Assembly: GCF_010093535.1 (NCBI RefSeq)
Contig: NW_022985164.1
Span: forward strand, 1,960,287-2,024,286
Direction of reading: 5' to 3'
DNA: 64,000 nt
Origin: Lindgomyces ingoldianus
Lineage: Eukaryota; Ascomycota; Dothideomycetes; Pleosporales; Lindgomycetaceae
Shown: positions 23,601 through 34,852 of the stretch, one piece after another
Numbering within the stretch: the stretch's first letter is position 1
How the letters are laid out: every line of letters begins with the position of its first letter
The notes under the pieces: generated by a model
What the model was told of the DNA's origin: nothing
What the model saw: the letters and a program-made list of their open reading frames with translations, nothing else
The model's database searches: none
Translations under genes and position numbers: made by a program

Positions 23601-25381
23601 GTCCGAGGGTGCATATCCCTGTATCCTTTTTGGGGGGAACACCAACACGTGCTTCGTCCTACTGCTTCAAGGATCCTTGTTTGCCTTCGAATAATTACGA
23701 CAATCCTTACTGTTAAGTAGAAATATAGGACAATATAGTAGCAGTTCCAAATTCCCAGCTGTTTTGGTGTATGAATTTCTTCACCTGAGGTTTGTACATG
23801 CCAATAGAAGTATGTAGTCAATCCTTCGAAGTCACTTTGAGACATTATTGCAAGGTTTAAACCAAAGATTATTGATTTGATCATATCCCTACCGCCCTAT
23901 TTGCTCTATTTTGCTTTGGGGATGGTGTCTATCTTGTCATTAGCATGCACCCGGAACCTGTTATTGACTCAGTAAGAGTATGGAAATTCTACTAGTATCT
24001 TATGAACAGAGCATAAAGCAAATATGCTCATCTCCGAGGCTAAAATTGTACAGTTGGGGTCAAGGGATCTCATATTTCATTTCTTGATGTAATGCATTTC
24101 AACCCATTCACATTCAATGATTGCCACATTTCTTCAAAACCAAACAATCCGAAACTGTAGCCTCGCCTATTCATCTCACCACTCCTTTAATATTTCTTCT
24201 AGAAGATTTTATTAATTCTCGCCCACGATAGGCAATTCTATCGCATCCTTAGGAGAAGGGCAAGATGGAGGAGCTATCGCGGAGATAACATAGGCGAGCG
24301 TTAATCAGAATATTTTAGTCTCTGTGGATAGGGCTTAGGGTGAAGTTGGTTCTGCGGGAGTCGTGGGAATCTAGATGTTCCGTTTAATTTCTGTTGAAGT
24401 TTGGACGATTTGGGACTAGGTAGATACAGCATGGAAGGGCTTGACAGAATGTGTGATAGGCGTCTAGGTATTATACCACGGCAAGACTCTCGTTTAAATT
24501 GTAGCGTGAACAAATCCGAGGGGTACTGGCTCAGGCGTAATTATCACGCGTTCAGCTTTCCGACAGTTATCTTCACACATTGACACTATATTTCCGAATC
24601 AGAAGAGCGAGAGGCTGAACGGTGTTATGGCATGCAATGCAGAAGATATCAAGGCTTATGGAAAGGAAGATTCGATACTTCAATTGAGATTCAATTATGC
24701 CTGAACTTCCATGATTCCAGTACGAGAGGTTCTAGGTATGAAGGAATGAATAGTTAGAGCATTAAGAGAACCTGTAAGCCAGAGGGGCTAGCAATGGGCT
24801 GTCCAGCCAACTCAGGATTTGGCGTCCTACGCTTCTATATATATCACATAGCGCCTCGGACTTCAGTCAGCCCCTCTCATAAATTATTCCCTTAGCAATG
24901 TTACATTTTTCTCATGCTCCTCTACAAGGTTGGTATGTTAGAACATATAGTTCGCATGCTCAAGATTGAGACTGGGGGATTTGTGTGTGACTTTCTTCAC
25001 AATGGACCCCGTTGCTATGCCCAAATCGCCAGAGGATCTGAACGTGGCCTCGGCAAGTTGGAAGGGGTAGAGCCGAAGTTGAAGGAGAGAAGGAGTTTGA
25101 AAGATTCCTCGAAGGCATTTCGAGGGTTGGTGGTGGTGGCGATGTGAGTTGCTAGTTGCTAGTTGGGGCTCCAAAGTGTCAAAAGTGCCCATGGTGGTTG
25201 GGTGGGTCGTCGTGGAGATGGACGGGCGTGTGCGGCCCTAGGGATATGGGGCAATAATCTACTGAGGATAATAGGTTAGTGTTATGGACTCCCACGAACA
25301 GGGTGCGTCTCCTTCACTGGTTCCATCATTTCGCCTACAGGGAGATGTGGGCTTCCCACCTGATTTTTGGATCACTCATGA
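23601..25381. other. Intergenic stretch, no gene recognised
   Basis: This is 1.8 kb of normal-composition sequence between the decarboxylase and a short hAT element. Open stretches near 24,300-24,580 and 24,914-25,192 have no domain or splice support. Confidence 0.55.
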
Positions 25382-25389
25382 CTGCGGAA

Positions 25390-26082
25390 CATGGTATTTA
25401 ATAGAACATAACTGTTACTGTCAGTAGTGTTTTTAAGGCGTTACTAGCGGCAATAGAGTTTCGTTCTTACAGAGAAAGTGAATTAAAACAGCCTTACTAG
25501 CAGTAACAGTCACTACTAAGTTAATTAGTTGTAAAGTTACTGTTTAGTGCAGTTACTGCAGTTACTAGTGTTTCTAGAGGCTCTAGAGAGCTAGTTGCAG
25601 AGATTGTTTAACTCTAAGTGAACAATTCCTCTAGCAATCTAGTTGTGTTGTAGCTGCAGAGCCTTAATTAAAGCACTCACAGCTTATAGTAGGGATAGAT
25701 AGGAAGTTAATAGCTCTCTTGTACTGTGTTAGATAGTGCTTACGCCTAATTTAATGCTACTAAGTTAGTGGATCTCTATAGATTATATCGTCTTTGGCTG
25801 CAACAAGGAGATTAGATTTAGCAGTATTAATGTACTGCTGCAGCTTGTTTGCCAGGCGTGCCTCCTGTTCTATAGCAGCCCTTATACAACTACGCGCAAA
25901 AACGTCCTCCGCGAACGCGTTACTAAAAGAGTAAGAAATTAATTAGTATAGGCAGTTACTGCAGTAAATATAGTCTTATTAACTGTATAGTAACAGCGGG
26001 TAATTTACTTTTGTTCTAACTGCTAAGAGATTGCTACTATCAGTAACAGTAGGAAGAGTACTACGTTCTATTAAACACCATG
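25390..26082. mobile_element. Short non-autonomous hAT element (hAT3, 693 bp)
   Basis: The ends are CATGGTATTTAATAGAAC and its near-perfect inverse GTTCTATTAAACACCATG. They are flanked by a perfect 8-bp duplication CTGCGGAA (25,382-25,389 and 26,083-26,090). The motif GCAGTTACTG or its inverse CAGTAAC recurs near both ends (for example 25,490-25,500, 25,549-25,565, 26,041-26,047), resembling subterminal transposase sites. There is no coding capacity. Confidence 0.88.
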
Positions 26083-26293
26083 CTGCGGAACTAGTTATTT
26101 GTTAACAAGCGAGCCACGTAAATTGAACCTTTTCATCTCTGCAGTGAATTTCACTGTCAGGGCCCTTTAGTTGTAATATATAAACCCTAATTCCAGCCAA
26201 AAGACCTCTAATACACCACCATACATTTCAGAGCCCGCGGAAAGGCTCAACCACACGACTAATTCAAGCTAATCTCGACACCAACCTCATGAA

Positions 26294-27942
26294 ATGGTAT
26301 CTGAATCTACGGTCCCAGTCAATGGCGATGGTGACGGCGACTGGGATCCCGACGCCACGTCCCGTGCACGTTCAGTCGTGGATATAAAACGCGAGCTTAG
26401 AAGCCTTTCGTCTAGTCAGAAGGCTAGTGGTACTGATTTCGAGCAGCTGGTAGCGGAAGCTATGTCGATTCGGCTAGGGAAGCCGTAACTTTTGTTGAGG
26501 AAGCGCTTGAGAGCAAGAATATGAGCCACTAAAAATCAGAGGTGCCTTTTTATCAAGAGTAAACTTTGCTATACTAACGCGGTTATCTAAGCTTTGGCTG
26601 TAACTATTAATCTAGATCGGCTCTGGGGAGCACTGGGCGAGAATCATACCGACAAATCTAGTGTCCAGTTGATTTATGTGGACACAGCTGTGACCTCTAT
26701 CTACAAATCCTTTCGCAGCCATCCTAAGGACAAATTTAATCCAGCTGCGGACTTCATAGTAATTCTCCGAGATCTCAAGAACTTCAACTAGAAGAGCTGT
26801 ATAGGCTACACTCTGTACTACTACTTCCATAGCTCTCTAGCAGAAGTCAATAGAGAAATCTTCAATGGCAGGATTCAGGAAGATCTAGAGGAATGGATAC
26901 GATGTGTTCTAAACTTCCTGGATGCTGTTAGGGAATATGGGAAGATAACTACAACTGTCTAGCAAGAGCGACACTTAATTATGCAGGCGCTCTCCAAAGT
27001 CTGCAAGCGAGCCGAGTGCGAGTGTTGGAATCCAAACTGCACGCATTAATGGATGAATGTCACGATAGACGAAGATTGGACTATTAAGCTGCGGGCTCCA
27101 TGGGAGTCTATCGTGAACTAATCAACTACGCTTAAGACGCGCGAAAAGTTCGACACATCCACCGTCAGCCACCTCATCAAATTCCTTTCACAATCAGACA
27201 CTATCGGTGGGCTTGCGTGCCGAAGCTTGCAGGCTACAAGGCGTCTCGCAAGTTTAGAAAGCACAGGATCTCCCTGAAATACTCGTCGTTCAATTCGAAC
27301 CATACCTCTCCAATAGTTGCAGTACCCTGTTGAGTTCAACCTTCTAACAAGTCTCGGCCAAATTGTCGTGAATTGGCGCTACTGATCGGCTCAGGAGCGA
27401 GCTTTAGAGCGAGCTTCAGAGCATAGTAAGAATGTCACCCAACAGGCTGCCACTCGCAGTGAACTGATGAACCAAGCCCTGCATGGACTTCACTCGGCTG
27501 TGTCAGATACATAAACTCACCCCACCCTAACCAAGGGTGAGTAAAAGCTCGCAGCGGCGGTGCAACAGGTTTCTGCATAACCTTTCAGGGAGGTAGTCTG
27601 CCTAACTTAACGCTTCTTGAAGGCACTATGCTCAACCCATGAAATTTACGATGCAACTTGTTCCATCAAGCACTGGAATTTTCGAACAATCCAGGCTATC
27701 CATCACCGAGTAAAAATCAGAGCACGTATGCCTTGCATACAGCGGTTGGTAATAACCAGCAGGGTACTGGAAATGCTCCAGCGGTCCTAGCCCAGCAGTG
27801 GCGGGATGTGCGGCCTGGACGAACGATCGGTCAGGAGAATATGGCCAGCAAAACTACTCTCGGGTTCGGGCATAGTGAGAATACTTTCCAAGGGAATGAT
27901 GAGGATGTTCTCGAAGCTCTCTATGCGAAGCAGTCGAATTGA
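26294..27942 (+). pseudogene. Multi-stop pseudogene, unidentified large protein
   Basis: It begins with a good ATG and an acidic opening (MVSESTVPVNGDGDGDWDPD) down to 26,488. In-frame blocks then follow separated by stops, for example LVQLIYVDT-like and FIVILRDLKNFN (26,594-26,791), EVNREIFNGRIQEDLEEWI, APWESIVN, RALERASEHSKNVTQQAA, and a final open tail at 27,658-27,942. The architecture (long N-terminal helical domain, then helical repeats) recalls fungal STAND/NLR-type proteins, but no P-loop is seen, so that is only a guess. hAT3 lies 210 bp upstream of the start. Confidence 0.5.
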
Positions 27943-28512
27943 GATGTCGTGAAATAAAGAGGAGTGAGAATTGTAGTTTATTAACGTGGAGTTTCAGGTT
28001 TTTTCTCGTGTGAGTTATTAGATTGGGTGTTTCTTTCGGGGTGGGATTTTCGTGCATCAATGGAAAAGAGTTCATCGCTTGCCCACTTCTTCTAGTGATC
28101 CCGTGATAACCTAGGTCCCATTTTATTTTAGGCCAACAACTAAATGATCACTTCGCTTTCCCTATCGCACTCGCCAGGGGAGTTAGAACTTGTGTCTTGC
28201 AACCTTTCACAAAGAATTGCTTAACAACACAGCCAGGCTGACAGAGTTAGTTAGCCATCAAACAGTACATTATTTGAATGAGGGCAAAAATAGCCTGCTC
28301 GGCCAAGATCTTCAGCCATCGATTATAAAGTTCACAGGCAAATTTGCACCACCATATAATTGAGATCTCAAGGCCTCGAAGAGAGACCATCCATTACTTC
28401 ATAGCATTTTTATTCGCGGCCGTCATGCCCCAGCCGATGAACCCCTTGAGTCCCAATCGTACTCATGCCTGGGTATTACCCACCCCACCCGCCATCCATT
28501 GCCTTGTGTATC
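27943..28512. other. Intergenic stretch, no gene recognised
   Basis: It contains the downstream region of the FKBP gene (minus strand). Nothing else is recognised. Confidence 0.5.
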
Positions 28513-28970
28513 CTACAACTCATCCTTGCTGACGCCCTCGATCGAAACCAATTCCGTCTCGAAGACTTTGAAGTGTTAGCAGTCATCACGTCTCTAACGG
28601 AAGACATCAACGTACTCAACACACTATTGGCAGGAATTGGTCCCACACCACTGTCTCCATACGCCCAATCCGGCTGAATGGTCAGCTTCCTCTTCTCACC
28701 AGGGCACATGTCCAAGAGACCCTGATCCCATCCCTTGATGACCTGGCCCTTTCCGACAGTAAAGCTCAGCGGCTGGCCCCGGTTGTAGCTAGCATCAAAC
28801 TCAGTGCCGTCCGTCTCCAGCGTACCGCGGTAGTGTACGTTGATTGTGTCGCCAGCGATGGTCTTGCGGCTGCATTCGGCGGGGACGGTGACTTCGGTCT
28901 TGAGGTGCTCATTGTTGATGATGGCGAGGGCGGCGGGAATGAGGGAGACGAGGATAGCGAGGAGCTTCAT
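28513..28970 (-). CDS. FPR2: FKBP-type peptidyl-prolyl isomerase, ER-resident (FKBP2 type)
   Basis: Exons are 28,970-28,616 and 28,565-28,513, giving 135 aa. The 50-nt intron (GTACGT...AAAG) is placed so that SVL joins IFETELVSIEGV. It has a signal peptide (MKLLAILVSLIPAALA). A single FKBP domain follows, with the conserved VHYRGTLETDGTEFDASY, PLSFTVGKGQVIKGWDQGLLDMCPGE and YGDSGVGPIPANSVL blocks. The C-terminus is KDEL, an ER retrieval signal. It should catalyse prolyl cis-trans isomerisation during folding of secretory proteins and bind FK506. Family length is normal (about 130-140 aa). The small last exon supplies the final strand and the retention signal. Confidence 0.93.
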
Positions 28971-30498
28971 GGCTACTGTTTCGGGGTGTGATAGTTTATT
29001 AGAAACTATAAGGGAGGATTCGGGGTATTTGTAGAGCAATTGGATAGTGTGGAGGAAGGTCGAGGAGACGTGGCTCGGAGGACGAAGTCAGCTTTGTCTT
29101 TGTGGGGAAGAAATGCCAAGCCACCGGTTCTTGCCATGTGGCCTCCGCTTGGATCTTCTTTGATCATCGCGGATATTGATTGGCTAAGCGGCCGACCATT
29201 TCCACACATCACTCTTACAATAGGTTGAGGAGATCTATTACTTTGTCAATGGCACACTTTACATATCTGCGTTGAAATAAAAATTTCTTTCTGTGACCTC
29301 ACCAAGCATTTACGCAATGTATGTACATACAAACCGAAATGAGAGAACTAGAACCTACACTATCAAATATTACACTATCTCTACCGCTAAGCCCTCTCTC
29401 CTATTGGTCTGGATATAAGCTGGTTATTAATCCGATTGGTAGAAAATCAAATAACTAAAAGGCTTTGTTGTTCTACATTTTTAAGCTTGTCAGATTGAAG
29501 CACTGTTTCTGGGCTTCCTGAGATGAATGATGGGTTTGGATATGATGTATGGGATGATTGATTGATTGTATTCATTGTGTTGATTTATCGATCCTTTTTC
29601 TGCTCTACTCGTGTTGCTCGGCTTTTTGTTCTGCCGATCCGAGTCCCTCGCGCACTAGCCCTATGCGCGACCAGCTTGCAACATGCTGCAATTTGCTGCA
29701 AAATGCTGTAACATGCTGCAATTTGCTGCAAAATGCTGTAACATGCTGCAATTTGCTGCAATTTGCTGCAACATGCTGCAAAATGCTGCAAAATGCTGCA
29801 AATTGCAGCAACATACTGTTCGAGCTTATTGCTCGTACTATGTAGCAGCTTTCGTCAAACGTTCCTCCTGTCTTGACAGTAGGTGCGCATATCTGACAAA
29901 GCTTTAAGTAATTATTCTGCTCTGCTACATGCTTAATCTAGTCTTCTTTTTTCCCTATTGTAATTAAAGACAACACAGTTAGGGGTGTTAAAATTACTTC
30001 TGCTGCGTGGTTTTTCCCTCTAAATTTGATTAGTGCTGCTAAGACCTTCTAAGCAAAGCCTGTTATCCTTCCTAATCGGGACTAGCCACCTTCTTCCTGG
30101 AAAGGAAGGCTAACCTGCTCGTGTTGATATAAATACCCGAGCATACATTTTATTTACAGTATATCTTTTTGCAACCTGTGAAACGATAGGACACAGGAAG
30201 GATGTTTGTGATTTAATCGCCTCGTTCACGAACCCAAGAAGGCCCCTGCACAGGCAGAAAATGCAACGAAGCAGGCAGCTTCCGAGAATCCATGACTCGA
30301 GTTCCGCTTTCCCCCCCAAAGGAGAACACACCGTCTCTAGAGAAGAAGTCCAAAGAACCCCAAGCAAAGAAGTAGCTAAACTAAATAGGATTAATGCGAA
30401 ACTTTCACGGAAGGTAGGTTGCCTCAGCCTTGAAACCTGCGCCAGCGCTGGTTTGAACAACATAACAATCATCATTATGAATGACAAATAAACCTGAT
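28971..30498. other. Intergenic stretch with one minisatellite
   Basis: It contains the promoter side of the FKBP gene and the 10-bp minisatellite at 29,674-29,816. ORFs running through the minisatellite in several frames are repeat artefacts. Confidence 0.6.
29674..29816. repeat. 10-bp minisatellite, unit TGCTGCAANN, about 13 units
   Basis: Thirteen consecutive 10-bp units run from 29,684 to 29,813, with a degenerate unit before them. The last two bases alternate TT, AA and CA. The first six units form two copies of a 30-bp higher-order block. The core TTGCTGCAA is nearly self-complementary. Confidence 0.92.
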
Positions 30499-30945
30499 AT
30501 GAGTGGAGTAACTTCCTATATTCGCGACATCTTCGCTGAGGATAAGCATTCTAATTAGGCCGAAAGGATGAATGCTGGATTTGCCGGAGCATTTCCCTTG
30601 GTGGTTGCCCTTATGGATATTATTTGCATGGTGGGTTTCGGCCGCACGCACATGACATAGAAGTGGGATAATTTTGAATTGATGGCTATTTTTCATGGCG
30701 CAGCTGTGGTGGTTATCTCGAGTGTTTTGGGAACAATGTATAAGCTCACGACAAGAGGATTGCGCAGCTTCTATCATGTTATGCAAATACCTCATCACGT
30801 TCCCAATTCAGAAATCTGGACACTAGATGGAGCAGGCAGTTGCAAGGAAGAAATAATGTATGCTTTCAACTCTCTCGTACCAATGAAATACGCCCAATCT
30901 CCGCGCAAAATGCATAACAAGAACATGGTGCGAGGTTTAGGTTGA
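30499..30945 (+). pseudogene. Membrane-protein-like remnant with two in-frame stops
   Basis: Starting at ATG 30,499, one frame reads MSGVTSYIRDIFAEDKHSN, stop, AERMNAGFAGAFPLVVALMD, IICMVGFGRTHMT, stop, KWDNFELMAIFHG and AAVVVISSVLGTMYKLTTR. Both stops are TAG. The hydrophobic segments and loop spacing look like a multi-pass fungal membrane protein. After 30,945 stops multiply. No family is assigned. Confidence 0.45.
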
Positions 30946-31117
30946 TTGGAAGCAAGCGGAATCCACCTCTTCTAAAACCACTATTAACAAGACTTTTAAT
31001 ATGACCCCGTCGCACTAGATGTCGAGAAATAGTAGACTATCACCCCTACCTTTTTGTAACTTAAAAGCCATCGGCAGCAATGCAGGGCCTGTAAATCCGA
31101 AACTCTGCACTGATATC

Positions 31118-31809
31118 TGACAAAAGTAAGACGTTGTGGTGCGGCCGCTCCCGAGAAGACGAATAGTGTAACAAAGAAGACTGCCGCAAAACGACCAGGC
31201 TGGCCGAATCCCAAGGAGATAAAGGCTTTAACAAAAGCAACTAGTGGTATGAAACTCCCAAGCCTGCTGACTATAGATACGGAGGAACTGTTCTATAGAA
31301 AGCGTTCACAAGCAGCGGCGAAAGGTGCTGAAGAGAATATCACCGGCAGTGACAGTCTCGACAGCCAAGGCATGACCCTTCCCAGCCAAGCTCAGTCCTT
31401 GGTGATCGTCGACATCACAAGCGAGGCGCCAAAGAGACACCAGAAAGCAGATTTTATTGCTAGCGGAGAGTATCGCTGAACATACCCACGTGTCAAACCG
31501 TAGCCCCTACTAGAAGGACTTCCCGAGAGGGAACTCAAGCCTGGCGAGAAATCGTTCGATCCTGAACTCAGGGTTGCTGTTAGGAGTAAATACAAGTGGA
31601 TGGAACAGGCCGTCGCCAACCACAACAAGAACCGCCACGAGGGTTCGCAAGACTATATTATGCTTAAAGATCGTCAGAAAAAAATAGAAATCAGGGCTTC
31701 CCTAAGGAGAGCCACCAAGATCACACAAAATGCTTCAGAAAATGCTTCAGAGCCCTCAGGAATGCCAGAGCTGAAAGAGAAGAAAGTCCAGGCTTCCCCA
31801 GTAGAGTGA
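31118..31809 (+). pseudogene. Unidentified basic-protein remnant with two in-frame stops
   Basis: One frame reads through KRPGWPNPKEIKALTKATSG and TIDTEELFYRKRSQAAAKG to IASGEYR. A TGA (31,477-31,479) follows, then TYPRVKP, a TAG, then LPERELKPGEKSFDPELRV and MEQAVANHNKNRHEGSQDY to the end at 31,809. It is in the same frame as the remnant at 30,499, so both may come from one gene. A further open piece reading KINEEQKTKKAAALTASS (32,162-32,320) may be another fragment. Confidence 0.45.
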
Positions 31810-32383
31810 AGATGAGGCGAAGATGATCGCAGGGGACCATGAGAGGGGATACAATTTCAGTTCCTCCTGCACTTAGAGCGCTTCTTTTGCCCATCGCAAA
31901 TTATAGGAATTGAGTAAAATAGATGGTACTTTGGTGAATCTTAGAATCGAGGGATATGGGATCCAGGAATCTATTCTTGAATAACACAAGAATTCGCAGT
32001 GAGGGACAATACGACGGCCCGATAAGATCAGAGTCTCCAGGACCTAGCAATATAAGCCGCCAGCCAGCCAGCCAGCGACGTAAGCGCTACTGACCTGGAA
32101 CCCAGTGTATTAGGTTCATAACAAGATAGTGGTGGCGAAGTAGAAGTAGAAAGTTAGTATATGGTTCAAGATCAACGAGGAACAGAAGACTAAGAAGGCT
32201 GCTGCTCTTACCGCTTCTTCAAGGCCTAAGAACGCCCAGCCTGTCTATGAGCAGCTTTGTGGAGTCCCAAACCCAGAGAATACGCAGGGCTTCCAACAGT
32301 CCGTACAAAGTGAACCGTAACGGTCACGTGTTCAGTATGAAAGTGCCAAGTTGGTGAGCCGCACCGTACATTTAATGATGCTC

Positions 32384-33054
32384 TAGGTACAGTACGTAGT
32401 ACAGATCATATTATGCTTTTAGAAAGTTTATATGGTAATTCTAGAGAAGTAGGAGGGTTCTAGCAAGCAGAGGCCTGCAGGGAGCGTTTAGAAGTTTCTA
32501 GGGGCTCTAATTAGCCAAAAGTTTTACAAGGACTACGTTGCAAGGCGATCGCACGCCGTTAAAGGTGTGGGCTCATAGCACAGATTTAGCGCTTCTGGTG
32601 GAGTAGGGTAAGATAATCTACCTCTAGCTTTACTATTAGTGTTATAAGCAAGGCTCTTAAGGCGCTGCAAAGGCGGTAGATAGCTATAAATATATTATTT
32701 AGTATCTAAAAAGGGAGCAAACAATTGACTTTGCCCTTAAATTCCTTACTATCCTAGCTACTAGTTGTAAGTGCAAGAGGTGTTTTAGCACAGCTAGTTG
32801 TATAGTAACTAGTAATTAAGGCTATTTAACTTAAAAAGAACTAGCTATACTATAGATAGTAAGCAACAAGCTTTTAGACCCATCTGCTTTTATAAATGGA
32901 GATAATTAGTTAATTTATAGCTAATTAGACCTTAATGCTGTGTCTCTAGATACTTATAATCTAGGCTGTTTTAACTAGAGTACAGTGTACTTTAATTATA
33001 TTGTACTATTTGTACAGATCACGTGGTCTGTAACAGTTACAATACGTACACCTA
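32384..33054. mobile_element. Short repeat element, probably hAT-derived (about 671 bp)
   Basis: This is an abrupt AT-rich tract in normal-composition DNA. Its ends, TAGGTACAGTACGTA and the inverse of TAGGTGTACGTA, form weak inverted repeats, with GCTC at both flanks (32,380-32,383 and 33,055-33,058). No 8-bp duplication is seen. A stretch at 32,767-32,840 resembles 19,312-19,430 and 45,045-45,140 inside the hAT1 copies, suggesting a diverged relative. Boundaries are tentative. Confidence 0.45.
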
Positions 33055-34852
33055 GCTCTCCTCCTCCCTGTCGTACGGACGTACACAATTCTCACCCGCA
33101 CAGGCCACGGAATCGCCCAATCGTACAGTACTACGCCTCGTTGGAAGCGCTGAGAATACGGCCGTCGGAGTCAAGGAGTGAGCTGCAACGGTCGGCATGC
33201 TCGCCGCTCTAGTGGTCATGAAGTTGATCTTCTCCCATATTGCAGTCATCGAGACGGGGACCCCTGCTCCCCAATAACCGCCAGCGAGGAAGATGATCTC
33301 CCTTTCCAATTACTCACAGAAAGTTAAGAGCGGCCGGACCCAGAAGAAGGAAGCACCGAAGCCTGTCGTTGTGGCTTCCGTGAAAAGAGTCGGAATCAAA
33401 GTCAAGCCGACCAGCGGGCAAGGCTTCTTCGAGGTCATCGCAGCAGCCTCCGTAGCTTATAAACCTCTTTTGGACTCTCCATTTCCAGCTTCAGATTCGG
33501 CTTCTTAGGAGTCCATCAACAATTACGATCCGAAATACTTTGATGTTGATATATCCAGCTCTCTGTTGGATTTTCGCGATGGGATACTCCGAGGGTGGCA
33601 AATTTTCCGGCGTAATTGGGAACACAGCGTGGGTCTGTTGTATTTTTAGTTTCGGTTTGAAATTTTCAATGCCTTGCACATCGATAAAGAGGTCTAATAT
33701 GCCTATTGTCCTTTGTTACCCGATAGAATGCGCCTATTCTGGGAATTTAATTTCCTCATATTCTTGTGTGCGTGCGTGATAAACCCATTTTGCTAACGCT
33801 AAGTTTGCCCACATTCTACACGTTTGGCTTACTGATGTGTACCATGGAAGTCTAATCTAAAGAAATGTCCCCTAACAGTGTTGCTAGCTTTGCAGAGATG
33901 GAATATATTCTCCTTCTCTTCATGTAGTTATAGAGTGCCGTATCGTAAGAATTAGAGTTAGTATTTCTAGGTTAGGTCAAAAGCGTCAAGCAGTGAGAGA
34001 TACAGAAACATAGGGCAGGGTCATCACTTCTCGGGGAGTTTAGTAGGATATAATTTGAACCAATTCAGGCTGCCCAGAGCCTCGCAATTAATATTCCAAG
34101 GATAGATGGAAGAGGTGAAGTTGAAGGCTTGACATGCCACCACACGGATTAGGTCGGGCCGGAGCCTCTCCTAGGCCCGTGCTGGTGACGAAAGTCAACC
34201 TTGAAATGTTGTCATCGATCAAAGTCCGATCGCATCACATTATCATCCACGAGCACTTCGTTCTCTTTTAGATATAAACCTACCGACGCTTCCTTATCGC
34301 TTTGTGAAAGTCTTTATCAATGAGTCCTTCTTCTCCTCACGGACTCCACTCCCAAATCGGAGAATAACTCCCCCAGCCGACAAGCAGTCTTGTCTCACAC
34401 CATCCCCGATATCGCCGGCTTTGAGGAACTCTCAAAACAGGCTTCCGACATCGACTGAAGCATCCCTAAGGTCGTGATTAACAGCCCCTCGCCCAGGGTA
34501 CCGTGCGTGATCGATCAACATCATACGGAGAGGGACATCCACTAGTCGTGATTCAGAAGGTGCCACGGTAGCATCCCAGATAGGTGCGGCAACGCTAGAG
34601 GCTATCATTTGCCGACTCATTCTCTCCATGTTCGAGGCACAGTACCTTGGCTAAGATAGGCTCATCCCAAGGCTCAATTGAGAGGGGCTCACGACCTATT
34701 TCATTAGCTGAAGGTGAAGTGGCTTTAGTTAAACTCCATCACACCTTGGTGTTCTCGCATCGACCCTACGACTGCAGGCGCGTCGTTTTAGTCGTGGACT
34801 GTTTATGAGAAAGCAAGGGGAGAATTCGACAGTCTAGCCAGGAACCTCCGCC
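33055..34852. other. Intergenic stretch with weak ORFs
   Basis: A 71-codon ORF at 33,293-33,508 (MISLSNYSQKVKSGRTQKK..., lysine-rich) starts at ATG but has no recognised domain. Around 34,320-34,460 a possible coding start (MSPSSPHGLHSQIGE) runs into a stop, and a sensible peptide (IAGFEELSKQASDID) continues in another frame, perhaps a frameshifted remnant. Otherwise nothing is seen. Confidence 0.4.

Noticed and set aside
29558..29907. Several Cys/Leu/Gln-rich ORFs on both strands
   Set aside because: They are translations of the 10-bp minisatellite in different frames.
30110..30487. 125-codon minus-strand ORF with hydrophobic segments
   Set aside because: No domain is recognised, it overlaps a plus-strand open frame, and it is not joined to any exon.
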